Assembly (NCBI GenBank): GCA_032718565.1 | Contig: JAVGVS010000001.1 | Location: forward strand, 3,358,503-3,422,502 | Source of the DNA: Distichodus sexfasciatus | Taxonomy: Eukaryota; Chordata; Actinopteri; Characiformes; Distichodontidae | Direction of reading: 5' to 3' | Length of the DNA: 64,000 bases | Part shown: in pieces, positions 1 through 10,085 of the stretch | Layout: each line of letters starts with the position of its first letter | Numbering within the stretch: position 1 is the first letter of the stretch | Notes under the pieces: model-generated | What the model saw: the letters and a program-made list of their open reading frames with translations, nothing else | Told to the model about the DNA's origin: nothing | Databases searched by the model: none | Program-made: the position numbers and the translations under genes

Positions 1-279
1 GATCTAGGAACAGTGAAAAATTGACAGTCCGGTCACATGTCACATGATAAAATATTCCAAGTGTATTTGTCATTTGTTTTATATTTGTGACCCAAATTAG
101 TACTTTAATACTGCTTGTTTGAATCTTTAATATATTCATGGGAACTGATGATGCTGTACAGGGCTCAGAAGCAGATACTTACTGATGCTCGGATGATTTG
201 TGGAAACTGGATTTGTGGAGCGTGAGGTCAGATTCCTGCTCTGTTTGGTAAAGTGCATTTTCTATGATTCTGTGCGCAG
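1..279. other. Intron or upstream flank of the grb14-like copy
   Basis: AT-rich sequence with no exon-like block. The small ORFs here lack family resemblance and sit in what should be intron. Confidence 0.5.
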
Positions 280-371
280 CCAAGTAAGTCCAGCTCAGCC
301 ACAGGACCTCAAACTGCTGTGTGATGTGAGCAGACAGAGCCTGCTGGATCACAGCCATCGTCTCTTTCAAG
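280..371 (+). pseudogene. grb14: grb14-like exon: C-terminal end of PH domain, frameshifted
   Basis: The acceptor is cag at 277-279 and the donor is gtgaaa from 372. One frame reads PQDLKLLC (up to 322). The family continuation ACWITAI...FK is read from 339-371 in a frame offset by one base, and a TGA falls in that second frame at 327-329. Near 360-368, one missing and one extra base relative to the family replace RLF by VSF and cancel each other. The last codon AAG is phase 0, which fits the next exon. Confidence 0.75.
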
Positions 372-939
372 GTGAAATCCTCCCTCTCTTTCTTCCTCTT
401 TTCCCTTCATGTCTCTTGCCCTTGCTTTCACTTTATTTGTCTTGCTTCATATCTCTCTCTTTGTATGTTTATGGTGAAGCACAAAGCAATTCGATAAGAG
501 TGCCCTTGTATAAGGGCTTTCTGTGCAAAACCTTTACTAGAAGTGTCCTTTTATGTTGTTATTCTTTGCCCTATTTGCATTATTTTCCACAGGCATGTGT
601 CTAGAACTATTTGTGAACACAAATATCTCTTTTAACAGTGCTTGAGCCAAACTTATTGCCAAATAAGTTGCATAAAAATCAGATCTAAAGCGCTTTATTT
701 ATTTTACAGATATATTTCAGAACTAAACATGCTTTGAAGGAAGCAGTGTGTATTTTTATTGTATGTACTGTATATAGATAATGTAGTTATTAAGTTTGCT
801 TTGCAAAAATGTCTATAGTAACCTTTGGCTTCCCTTACTTCCCAAATGACGAAAAACAAAGTATGTGTTTCAAGTGAATTAAAAAGAGTGACACATACAA
901 GAGATTCATCTAACGTAGTGCTGTTTGTAATGTGTGTAG
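372..939 (+). other. Intron of the grb14-like copy
   Basis: Lies between donor gtgaaa at 372 and the acceptor ending at 939. It is AT-rich and pyrimidine-rich near its 5' end. No repeat or RNA gene was seen. Confidence 0.6.
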
Positions 940-999
940 TTTGGGATGCAGCTGTACCAAAATCCAGCCTCATCAGAAGCCAGAAAGAGCTCTCCAATG
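940..999 (+). pseudogene. grb14: grb14-like exon: PH-to-BPS linker, intact
   Basis: This is a 60-base exon between acceptor gtgtgtag (ending 939) and donor gtgagt (from 1000). It translates without a break as FGMQLYQN followed by PASSEARKSSPM. The YGMQLYQN-type start after the PH domain and the SPM end just before RSISENS are family hallmarks of GRB14. It is phase 0 at both ends, compatible with the blocks before and after it. Confidence 0.8.
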
Positions 1000-2200
1000 G
1001 TGAGTTATGTCCCCATTTATTTATACTCTTTATTTGTCATACCAGCGCCCTATAATTTTTAAGTTAAATCTGTGTCGTCAGCAGACAATAGTGGAATGAC
1101 AAGTCCTCCATGGAACAGTAATTTCAAAAGCTTTTCTTGTTTTCGAAAGCCAATAGCAACTTCAGGCTTGGCAGTTTTCTGAACCCTCTGGCTGACGACT
1201 CCTTAAACATGCCGTAAATAGTGGGTCAGTATTTCATACTGATTTCTGAGAACAATTTAGTAATTTTGCTTCTAAATGAAAAGTATTGTGACTGAATAAA
1301 CCCCTTAGCTATTTTAGTGTGTGTGTAGCATGCTGGGGGAGGCAGGAACTCTAAATATAACTCGCCATCAGCTGCTCACTGACTTAACAACTCATCACCT
1401 CGGCCTTGTTGTTAGAGGAACGCGGTGAGTGTGTCCTGACACACACACACACCTCAGGAGTGCAAAAGGGTTAAATGTTTGTGGGCATAAGTCAGAATCA
1501 GGCATAAGTGTTGCATGTATGTCTGTATTTATTATTGTGTTTCTTGAGCCCTTAGAGTGGTGATAAGTTTGCAGTCACAGTTTTTGTAAATATGACCCCT
1601 GTGTATGTGGAACTTGCATGTGTTTGGGGGTGAAGTATAAGAGCAGGGGTGACCTGCACTATGCCTTACAGAAGTCAGCAGAGCATTCAGCACCCTTACA
1701 AAACCTCTCAGAACTGTCTGACCACATACAGCTGAGACCCTCTCCTCTTTCTTCCTGGGGGCCCCACTGCTGGCGCACACTGATTCCAGCTCTTCCAGAT
1801 AGAACCCAGTTTGACCAAATATAAGCACTAAAACTCAACAATTCCATATAAAAATAGACCCAGATCTTATCTCTCAGCCACTCTAGCTAGGCAAGAGAGT
1901 CCTTATACTGGGCGGAGTTGTCTGTATTCTAGGAAGTGAACACTAGCCACTTTGTTTAAATGCTCAGAAGCTTATATGCGCGTAAACCATGTTGATTCGT
2001 CTAAGTGCATAGTGAGTAATTGTGACAAAAATGTAATTTCCTCTTTCTTAGTGATTTAGAGTGATCTGGAGCTAAAAGTGAGCTTAAAGTGAGCATGTGT
2101 TCAAGTGTCCCATCTACACAAACTCACTAATCCTTACAAATAACCTTCGCTCCGTAAGACTGCTAATGCCGCCGCTGTGAACAAGTAGTACATTATTGGA

Positions 2201-2214
2201 ACACTCGGTGGCAG
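2201..2214 (+). promoter_or_regulatory. CTCF-like motif
   Basis: ACACTCGGTGGCAG matches 12 of 14 positions of the vertebrate CTCF core (CCASYAGRKGGCRS). Motif match only. Confidence 0.3.
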
Positions 2215-2340
2215 CATGACTATAATGACTAGAGAATTAAATGTGTTTAGCTTAAGCCAATGTATGAGAAAAGAGGAGGAGTAAAAAGATATGGTTGTAT
2301 TTGCGAAAGTTAAGTTTAGGATTTGGTGTATTATTATTTA

Positions 2341-2645
2341 TTCATTCATTTTTCATAACACAGCAATCCCAACTTCTGGGGTAGCGGGGGACCAAACCTA
2401 TCCGGGAACTTAAGGAAGCAGGGCACACACAGTCACACACACATTCACACCCCTTCTGGGCGGTGGAAATTAAGCTAGTTAACTATAGTGCATGCCTTTG
2501 GACTGTGGGGAAAACCCACATAAACCACCAGTGAGAAGCGTGCCGACTCCACACAGAAAGGCCCTACGGCCATCCCCGGGGTTCGAACCCGGGACCTTCT
2601 TGCTGTGAGGCGCCAGCGCTAACCACAGCGTCACCTTGCTGCCCC
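2341..2645 (-). mobile_element. tRNA-derived SINE, family 1, near full length
   Basis: Read on the minus strand, the element starts GGGGCAGCAAGGTGACGC. It carries an A-box-like TGTGGTTAGCG and a B-box GGTTCGAACCC, a body with TCTGTGTGGAGTCGGCACGC, and a 3' end of GAATGAATAA type. It is flanked by a perfect 13-bp target-site duplication, GTATTATTATTTA, at 2328-2340 and 2646-2658. Length is about 305 bp. It lies in a grb14-like intron in antisense orientation. Confidence 0.9.
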
Positions 2646-2690
2646 GTATTATTATTTAGCTCTGGTAATTGTCTGCGTGTCTTTTTGCAG

Positions 2691-2807
2691 AGAAGCATCT
2701 CAGAGAACTCTCTTGTGGCCATGGATTTCTCAGGGCACAGGAGCCGCGTGATTGAGAACCCATCAGAGGCTCTGTCAGTGGCTGTGGAGGAGGGTCTCTC
2801 ATGGAGG
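2691..2807 (+). pseudogene. grb14: grb14-like exon: BPS (between PH and SH2) region, intact
   Basis: This is a 117-base exon (39 codons, phase 0 to phase 0) with a strong acceptor (ctttttgcag) and donor (gtgaga). It encodes RSISENSLVAMDFSG, then RSRVIENPSEAL, and ends in VEEGLSWR. This is the core of the BPS/PIR segment that, in GRB14, acts as a pseudosubstrate inhibitor of the insulin-receptor kinase. No stop or frameshift is present, which is notable beside the damaged flanking exons. Confidence 0.9.
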
Positions 2808-2990
2808 GTGAGAACACTTCTTCCTCTTGACGTAAGTAGTCTTCAGGCTTAAGACTGAATCCCCTTCCAGGGATATCATTCCTAAATTCTTAAAACAGCA
2901 GATCCAAAGCAATGAAGACGCTGAACACTGTTTCATTGAGAAAGTTAGATGTTTGGGGCTCATTCGGTTGATAGTTTGTTTCTTCTACAG

Positions 2991-3053
2991 GAAGAGCTGC
3001 CATCGACTGAGCCATGGAAGCTGTTCCATCCCAGGCTCCTTAACTTAACATAG
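2991..3053 (+). pseudogene. grb14: grb14-like exon: end of BPS / SH2 linker, frame lost
   Basis: The acceptor is ttcttctacag (ending 2990) and the donor is gtgagc (from 3054). The family-like reading KSCHRLSHGS needs a one-base shift relative to the phase 0 entry from the preceding exon. In the actual spliced frame the exon reads EELPSTEPWK... and ends exactly in TAG at 3051-3053. A TAA also lies in the family-like frame. Confidence 0.7.
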
Positions 3054-3130
3054 GTGAGCCTTCCTTATTCTCCTAATTCTGTCTCTCTTTCCGCATACAA
3101 TCAACTAAAAGGTGTTGTCCTGTCTTCTTA

Positions 3131-3212
3131 ATCATATGGCTCAGCCTTGGTTCCTGATAAGCTTTCTCGAGGCAGAGGCCCAAAGCTGATCACTCAATAA
3201 CCTCATCGGCCA
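3131..3212 (+). pseudogene. grb14: grb14-like exon: first part of SH2 domain, several deletions
   Basis: Pieces of the SH2 N-terminus are recognisable in changing frames: QPWF (about 3142-3153), DKLSR (3156-3170), EAQ (3175-3183) and LITQ (3186-3197), followed by a degraded GL-I-G end. Each step needs a one-base gap relative to the family. The acceptor side lacks a clean AG; a gtgcgt donor follows 3212. The borders are estimates. Confidence 0.6.
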
Positions 3213-3299
3213 GTGCGTATCCAGCATTCCTAATCGCCTAAATACAATGAGGAAAACATTGCTGATTTTTCATTTAACATTTCATTATTTTTTCTGTAG

Positions 3300-3390
3300 G
3301 GTTTTTCTTTTGAGGGACAGCCAAAAGTAATCTAGAGCATTCGTCCTGTCCTCTGCCACACCTAAAAGAATCAGACACTTTCAGATCCTC
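3300..3390 (+). pseudogene. grb14: grb14-like exon: middle of SH2 domain (FLVRDS region), frameshifted
   Basis: The acceptor is tttctgtag (ending 3299). The sequence reads VFLLRDSQ, the phosphotyrosine-binding FLVR-type motif of SH2 domains with its arginine. One extra A and one missing base follow, then the reading continues as AFVLS...KRIRHFQIL. TGA and TAA codons interrupt the unshifted frames, and no GT donor follows the expected exon end. Confidence 0.7.
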
Positions 3391-3470
3391 TGATAGGATT
3401 CTCTTTCCAAGAAACTGCAGTGTAGGTGTTACTCTCAGGTCATGATTACAGTTGTGTGTGTGTGTGTAAG

Positions 3471-3613
3471 GTGGAGGATGATGGCGAGCTGTTCTACAGT
3501 CTGGATGATGGAAACACATGCTTCAGTGATCTGCTGCAGTTGGTGGGTTCTATCAGCTGAACCCGGGCATGTTGCCTGCAGCTCAAACACCACTGTGCAG
3601 AACCACCCTGTAG
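3471..3613 (+). pseudogene. grb14: grb14-like terminal exon: C-terminal SH2 and stop, frameshifted
   Basis: Opens as VEDDGELFYSLDDGNT then FSDLLQLVG, the exact layout of the GRB7/10/14 SH2 C-terminal half. It then loses frame at about 3547 (TGA at 3558-3560). In the shifted frame it continues FYQLNPGMLP and ends CRTTL followed by TAG at 3611-3613, as expected for the family C-terminus (HCxRxxL-stop). Several small deletions lie between. A TG run replaces a normal polypyrimidine acceptor. Confidence 0.8.
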
Positions 3614-4760
3614 GCCTCCCAATCTCGTCCAACCACCTTGTGACTAAAAGCAGCTGCCACACAAGCACCATGATTCAAGCCCAACAATGCTGTAAGCCCT
3701 TTTGATCTGTTTTAGCCCTAGCCTTCCTCCATAAGCTGCCCTATCTCTTGTCCATCCCCAAATGTGCTGTCTGACTCTCAAGCAGCTGCCTGACCCTTGC
3801 CCTCTGCTCCTAAAGGCCTGCTTTCAGAACCCCACATGGTCACATCTGACACCCCAGGCACTACACAGAAACACACACACAGGAGACTCTGGACAAAATA
3901 CGCCCAGCGCGGGTGTGCCTTGGACAAAAACTCAGAGGAAAGCCAGCCAGCCCTAAGCACTGTCTCCCCCTGCCTGGTTTCACTGTTCATCCCCCACCCC
4001 CCCTTTATGAGCATTAGGGTCATTTACTGTACTCCAGGGTGCTGGAAGATCAAACAGACTTCAATGGAGAGGAAAAGGACTTCCGTTAAGTGCCGGCCAG
4101 TGAGAGTTTATACGTGAGAATGCTAGGCGGAGACTCGAGACTGTGTTTTACTATAAGGAGGATGGGGACAAGATGTATTTTTGACATGAAGGGTTTGGTT
4201 GATGTACTGTATTGAAGTGTAAACTTTGCAGCTCTAACGATCAAAGCTCTCTCTGAGGATGGGAGGGGCTATGGTAGCAACCTTGTCAATCAAAGCTAAT
4301 TTCGAGAACTTTGGAACAAACGTGTGTGTCATATCACGTGAATGAAGTGACAAAGACGTGGTACAGCCATACTCATCTATGCACAATAAGCTGAACCTGT
4401 TGGGGTTTTTTGTGGTCAGGAGGGGGAGGTTCTGTGAGGATTCGGACACCCTCCCCCTCTGAGCTTTTTGGGTATAATGTTTTTCTTTTCTCCTTTCCTC
4501 TTCTTTTAATCATGTGACAGAATATTCAGGTATTTTATATTAAAAAATGTGATATGTGTAGTTTGTTCGAGAGGTGTGTGGTTAGCTGAAGAGACTCTTC
4601 TCTGTGTGCATGCTGTAGGCCGCATTCTGTCCAAATGTGACAGTTGTGTTAGCATGACAAGCAGTGCACATGAACACTTTACACTTTCCTTCAGTCTTTT
4701 GCTCTATCAGAACATGGAATGTAATAAATTGCATACACACACACTGCACTCACACACACT
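3614..4760 (+). other. Former 3' UTR / downstream flank of the grb14-like copy
   Basis: Follows the family stop. An AATAAA at 4723-4728 is a possible poly(A) signal, and a CA-rich run follows (4735-4770). The ORFs here have no recognisable domain. Confidence 0.35.
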
Positions 4761-6429
4761 CACACACCCTGGCACTGGATCCTCTAAGTGGTTTACATGT
4801 TAGTTATTCAAGCTCGGACAAATGTGAGATGGACAAAGTCACATCCTCAATATTAATAGTCAGACATTCCAGAATGGTTGTATATTCAGATTAAAGTTTT
4901 ATGTTGTCCAGATTCAAGTTAACTGTGTTCCATATCTGAATGGGTAACTGTTTTATAGAAAAAGCTAAACAAGACCACAATCATAGTCTGGACATGTGCT
5001 GTTTCTCCAGGTTTGGAGGTGTTCACGTCACTCTCAGAAGTTCCCTTAAGAAAACACAAGCTATTAGGAGTTGCACATCACACATGACTAACATGTTGTA
5101 CTGTAAAAATAAGAACAGTGTAGCAGAGAAAAAAAAAATAAGTATGGTATTTTAATACTGTAAATGAAAATGCATTTTAAGTTGGGAAGCCAAGTTTTTT
5201 CTTTTTAATGAAAAGACATAATAATATAAATATCTTAGGCTGCAATGTTTTTTTGTAGAAAAGCCAACCAGTGTGTATAGCGAGTCTGTTTTTTAATCTT
5301 TAGTATGCAGAATGTCAAGAAAAATCAAAACAGTCCATTCTTTTTAAAGAGAATGCATTCAAAAAGAGCTTTGATTTGCACCAGGTTATTGCACTGTAAT
5401 TGAACACTGGTAACTTTTCATTTCCAATGCTGAGGATATCATGACTGTTAAACCTTTTGATAATATAGATTTAATATCATACACCATATTACTTCTGCTT
5501 TTGTTCAGACATGCTCTGCTCTTTGATACAGAATCCCAGAAAATGTAGTGTATAAATGTACCATTTCTATATGTCTACCTATAAAAGCGGCTTTACTCCC
5601 CTGCTTCCACACCACCAGTTACACATCAGCTTATGATTCTGTTCATTTGCTTTGTAATGCAAAGTAAGAGTGTCTTCACTGTATAATTTACCCTGGAGTT
5701 TAATATGCTGGCTGTTTTTTGCAGTGGTAGAGCTTCATTGACTTTATTAATGCATTCTTTCTACTCCTGGACATTTTCTTTTATGCTATGTTTAACAAGT
5801 CAGTCTTATCTTTGCAGCTACATTATACATTATGCTTTTTGATTTTTTTTGAGCCAATTTGCCAAGTTAGACATATAAGCAATGCCCCTGAATGGGTCTC
5901 TGTAGATAAATTAGGCAATATACAATATGTCTGAATGTATGACTTTTTGGCAGTCACCAAATTACAGTTTATGACCGAAGAATATCCAACTGCTATGAAT
6001 GATCAGAATGAATATCACTGCATACAATGTGATGGCTCTGACTGTTGAATTTGTGACAAAGTGAGGAACTGGTACATTGAGACTGGCTGGTATTTCAGCT
6101 GGCATCACTGCTTATGCTATGCAGGTATGTGCTAATTGGACAGTCTATAATAAATGAGAAAATCTATTAGAGCCATAACTATGTTTCTTTGAAATCAAGC
6201 AGTCTATCTGTGAACTCTTCATAACCTACTTGCAATCTACGAATCACAATAATTAATGATTGAAATGTGGAATATTTTCATCATGTTAACATTTCCTTTA
6301 AAGACATACATTGGTTTAAGGAAAAATCATTATACCTTCAGTAGATTCATTTTGATGCATCACCATTAATATTAAAAGTGAAAAGGCTTCAGAAACACAC
6401 AGCAAAATAGCATTTATTATTGTGTATGC
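4761..6429. other. AT-rich intergenic DNA
   Basis: No gene, RNA or clear mobile element seen. An A-run lies at about 5129-5139, and a TATA-like CTATAAAAGCGG at 5580 has no supporting transcript signal. Confidence 0.5.
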
Positions 6430-6442
6430 GTATATAATAATA

Positions 6443-6513
<71 letters not shown>

Positions 6514-6632
6514 GTATGTATATATATATGTATATATGTATATATATGTATGTATGTATATATAATCTATATATATATGTATATATATATGTATATCTGT
6601 ATATGTATATATATGTATATGCATATATACGC
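6430..6632. repeat. TA / TATG compound microsatellite
   Basis: An uninterrupted TA run (about 6448-6500) passes into TATG repeats and mixed TA/TG units. The ORFs over it are pure repeat translations. Confidence 0.95.
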
Positions 6633-6782
6633 ACACACAACATACATTACAAAATAAACACACCTTTACAAGTCACGAGTAAATAAATATCAGTACAACA
6701 AAATACGATTATTCAACTGTTTCTATGTACATTAAATTTTGCAGAAATGACCATTCATTAAATAATTAAATACACAGGTCAG

Positions 6783-6908
6783 GTGGCACGGTGGCGCTGT
6801 GGTTAGCGGTGCCACCTCACAGCGAGAAGGTCCTGGGTTCGAACCCCGGGGACGGCCATAGGGTTTTTCTGTGTGGAGTTTGCGTGGGTTTCCTCAAATT
6901 AATGAATG
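6783..6908 (+). mobile_element. tRNA-derived SINE, family 1, internally deleted copy
   Basis: Begins GTGGCACGGTGGCGC, has A-box-like TGTGGTTAGCG and B-box GGTTCGAACCCC, then the body jumps directly to an AATGAATGA tail. A perfect 14-bp target-site duplication, AATACACAGGTCAG, flanks it at 6769-6782 and 6909-6922. Same family as the element at 2341-2645 but only about 126 bp, so it lost most of its 3' body before or during insertion. Confidence 0.9.
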
Positions 6909-7165
6909 AATACACAGGTCAGCAGCTTGTAGACAGATATTCAAAAATCTGTAAATATATGAAATAATCAAGCATTAAGAAATGTTTAAAGTTTGTTTAT
7001 GTAGCCCAGTAGTGTAGTTGTCATATTTCAGATGATTAGTGAAAAAAAAACATGAAGCATAGATTGCTTAAAATACAGACTATAAATGGAATAGATTTTC
7101 TAAATACTCCATGAATGTTTTTATGTTTTACATCAACATATTCACTTTTATATATGCTGAAATAT

Positions 7166-8656
7166 CCATCCATCCATTTTCTACCGCTGTTCCGGGTTGG
7201 GTCGCGGGGCAGCAGCCTAAGCAGGGAAACCCAGACTTCCCTCTCCCCGGCCACTTCATCCAGCTCTTCTGGGGGAATACCGAGGTGTTCCCAGGCCAGC
7301 CGAGAGACATAGTCTCTCCAGTGTGTCCTGGGTCTTCCCCAGGGCCTCCTTCCAGTGGGACAAGCCCGGAACAGCTCACCAGGGAGGCGTCCAGGAGGCA
7401 TCCTGACCAGATGCCCGAGCCACCTCATCTGGCTCCTCTCGATGCGGAGGAGCAGCAGCTCTACTCTAAGTCCCCCTCGAATGACTGACCTTCTCACCCT
7501 ATCTCTAAGGGAGAGCCCAGCCACCCTGCGGAGGAAACTCATTTCAGCTGCTTGTATTCGCGATCTTGTTCTTTCGGTCACTACCCACAACTCAAGACCG
7601 TAGGTAAGGGTAGGAACGTAGATCGACTGGTAAATCGAGAGCTTTGCCTTTTGGCTCAGCTCCTTCGTCACCATGACAGGCCGATGCAGCGCCCACATCA
7701 CTGCTGACGCCGCACCGATCCACCTGTCGATCTCACACTCCATCCTTCCCTCACTTGAGAACAAGACCCCAAGATACTTAAACTCCTCCTCTTGGGGAAG
7801 GACCCCCCTCCCTGACCCGGAGAGAGCACTCCACCCTTTTCTGGCTGAGGACCATGGCCTCAGATTTTCATCCCAACCGCTTCACACTTGGCTGCAAACT
7901 GCTCCAGTGAGAGCTGAAGGTCATGGTCCAATAAAGCCAACAGAACCACATCATCTGCAAAAAGCAGGGACCTAACCCTGAGGTCACCAAACCGGACACC
8001 CTCAATGCCCTGGTTGCGCTTAGAAATTCTGTCCATAAAGTTATGAACAAAATCGGTGACAAAGGGCAGCCCTGGCGGAGTCCAACCCTCACCGGAAACG
8101 AGTCCGACGTACTGCCGCCAATTTGGACTAAGCTCTGACATCGGTCGTACAGGGACCGAACAGCCCTTATAAGGAGGCCCGGCACCCCATACTCCCGGAG
8201 CACTCCCCACAGGACTCCCTGAGGGACATGGTCGATTGCCTTCTCCAAGTCCACAAAGCACATGTAGACTGGTTGGGCAAACTCCCACGCACCCTCCAGG
8301 ACCCTGCTGAGAGTATAGAGCTGGTCCACTGTTCCATGGCCAGGGTGAAAACCACACTGCTCCTCCTGAATCTGAGGGGCGAAAATCCGGTGGACCCTCC
8401 TCTCCAGGACCCCCGAATAGACCTTACCAGAGAAGCAAACAGTGTTGATGCTGCACTGCTTTCCCGCCCTGAGCCGCCGGATGGTGGACCAGAATCTCTT
8501 CGAAGCCGTCCAGAAGTCGCTCTCCATGGCCTCACCGAACTCCTCCTACACCCGAGTTTTTGCCTCAGCAATTGCCGAAGCCACGCTCCGCTTGGCCCGC
8601 CGGTACCTATCAGCTGCCTCTAAAGTCCCACAAGCCAAAAAGGCCTGGTAGGACTA
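7166..8656 (-). mobile_element. 5'-truncated non-LTR retrotransposon (reverse transcriptase remnant)
   Basis: On the minus strand, ORF pieces encode a LINE reverse transcriptase: an upstream part with GLRQGCPLSPILF (8527-7868 frame), the catalytic FADDV motif in another frame (8357-7860), and a long clean C-terminal part (7764-7170) with RWLGHL, PGRLPGE and GRPRTHWRDYVSRLAWE. The frame changes between them mark a dead copy. The 3' end is a TGGA-type tail (7166-7182). A 9-bp duplication, CTGAAATAT, lies at 7157-7165 and 8657-8665, so the 5' truncation is an insertion product. The element belongs to the fish I/Nimb or Rex1-like group; I cannot decide which. Confidence 0.9.
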
Positions 8657-8665
8657 CTGAAATAT

Positions 8666-9984
8666 GCACATATATATTGCTTATGTTTAGATATCCTCTT
8701 AAACTTGAAAGTCCACAAGTCAAAACAACTTTGCAGCAGTTGAGACTTTACAACAAAATTAATAAAAATGGTTGGCCTGGCAACAGACAGATGGCTCACG
8801 TTAGACAGACAGATAGATCGCTGGTACTTAATGGAGGCAATAAATGAGTGACAAGTCATATATATGTAGACAACCTACTTATAAGTAGACAATTCATTGC
8901 ATTAGACTTTGCATTGCTGTGTGATATGGCTTGATACCCACCTAAGTCATTGGATTGTGTGATACAATTGTATCATAATTCTGCATGACATATCCCTTTT
9001 CCTCAGTAGTCCCAGTCAGCTTCCTGATGTCATTCTTGGTTTCTTGGGGAAACCCTGAAATTGCCAAATTCGATATGTCCAACACAATACATAAAGAAGT
9101 AATATATTAATTAAAGAACTTCTTAATACACATACATGAAAGAAATGCAGATTTCTGAACTATATTCAGATCTTTGGCAGCCATGTCATATTTTAAATTA
9201 TTGTTGTGATTATAACATTATACTTTGCTATGTTTTTTTCTCCATAGACACAAATAATTTTGGAAGTTACTGCATATTGCGCCCTGTGGAGTTAGTAAAT
9301 GACAAACTCAAATGTCTGCAGACACTGCTCAAGGGAAAAGGAGAAAAACATGCATAATTTGTTCCAAGAACAAATTTAGAGAGTGGTGTATTTGCTTACC
9401 AAAAAGTCACTCCCTGTGTGCCTGGGAAAGAGTAAGTGAGGCATTGCATAATGCAAATGGTATTCTGTTGAACTTAAAAACCCCACCAATGCACAGAATG
9501 CATCAATGCTGCCTCCCCATAACGGACACCTCATTGTAACTCACTTCTTGGTCAAACATACTGTATTTGGCACCGGACAAATAAAATCAAGCCAAAACCA
9601 ATGAATAGACATATTAGTAATCTGATACACCATGTTATGAAAGTCAGTGCCTCACCAAACCCAGAAACCTGGCAAGGATATAGAACTGATCTTTATTTTC
9701 AGTACAGCTATCCTGAAAGGGCCTCTGGCACTGATTGGCATATGGCAAGAAAAATAATGGCAGATGCAAACTAGTGAAAATAGAAGAATAAACCTGTTTT
9801 CCAAGTAATTAATTAACATAAATCTTAATTTATATTAAACAAAACAACTGTCTGAAATTTTACATTTGGCATTTTACATTTGACAATAGTTTGCTGAAAT
9901 CTGAATTCATGAGGAGCACAGAGCATTGCCAAAAAGCCCAAATTTCTCAGCAATCAAATGCAGTCCAGTTCCCATTTAGCTGCC
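8666..9984. other. AT-rich intergenic DNA
   Basis: No supported feature. A short GACAGATAGA-type stretch at about 8800-8818 is the only low-complexity spot. Small ORFs have no domain or splice context. Confidence 0.5.
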
Positions 9985-10085
9985 CATGTCAGCTGCCCAC
10001 TGCTCCTTCACAGATGGTTCAAATGCTGAGGTCACATTTCGCAGAGGTCAAATGACACATAATCACTCACTTTCACTATTTCACT
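9985..10085 (+). mobile_element. SINE family 2, 3' fragment
   Basis: GCTGCCCACTGCTCCTTCAC, then TTCAAATGCTGAGGTCACAT and the tail AATCACTCACTTTCAC. The same 3' module occurs, in reverse orientation, at 43910-44120 and 63050-63233. The tRNA-like 5' half is missing. Confidence 0.7.

Larger units (their letters stand above)
1000..2690 (+). other. Intron of the grb14-like copy
   Basis: Long intron between the linker exon and the BPS exon. It contains a short CA run (1439-1453), a CTCF-like motif at 2201-2214, and a minus-strand SINE at 2341-2645. Confidence 0.65.
280..3613 (+). pseudogene. grb14: grb14-like adaptor gene, 3' half, decayed
   Basis: Seven exon-like blocks on the + strand follow the order of the GRB7/10/14 family: end of the PH domain (280-371), linker (940-999), BPS region (2691-2807), BPS/SH2 linker (2991-3053), and three SH2 pieces (3131-3212, 3300-3390, 3471-3613) ending in TAG. 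Family members are cytoplasmic adaptors; the BPS and SH2 regions bind activated insulin and related receptors, and GRB14 inhibits insulin-receptor kinase activity. Assignment to GRB14 rather than GRB7/10 rests on the linker LYQN and the BPS string RSISENSLVAMDFSG followed by VIENPSEALSVAVEEG. Exons 2 and 3 are intact with good splice sites. The PH-end and SH2 exons need several single-base shifts to stay in frame and contain stops. The 5' half lies outside the window. This is a pseudogene or, less likely, a stretch with many indel base-call errors. Confidence 0.85.

Noticed and set aside
179..370. Minus-strand ORF over the first grb14-like exon
   Set aside because: Antisense shadow of the PH-end exon; the + strand reading matches the family.
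2560..2640. Possible tRNA gene at the B-box-like GGTTCGAACCC
   Set aside because: No foldable cloverleaf; it is the head of a SINE with a target-site duplication.
280..3613. Functional grb14 gene with normal coding sequence
   Set aside because: At least five of seven exons need frame corrections; a coding call is not supported as the sequence stands.
6316..6663. 115-codon ORF rich in Y and I
   Set aside because: Translation of the TA/TATG microsatellite.
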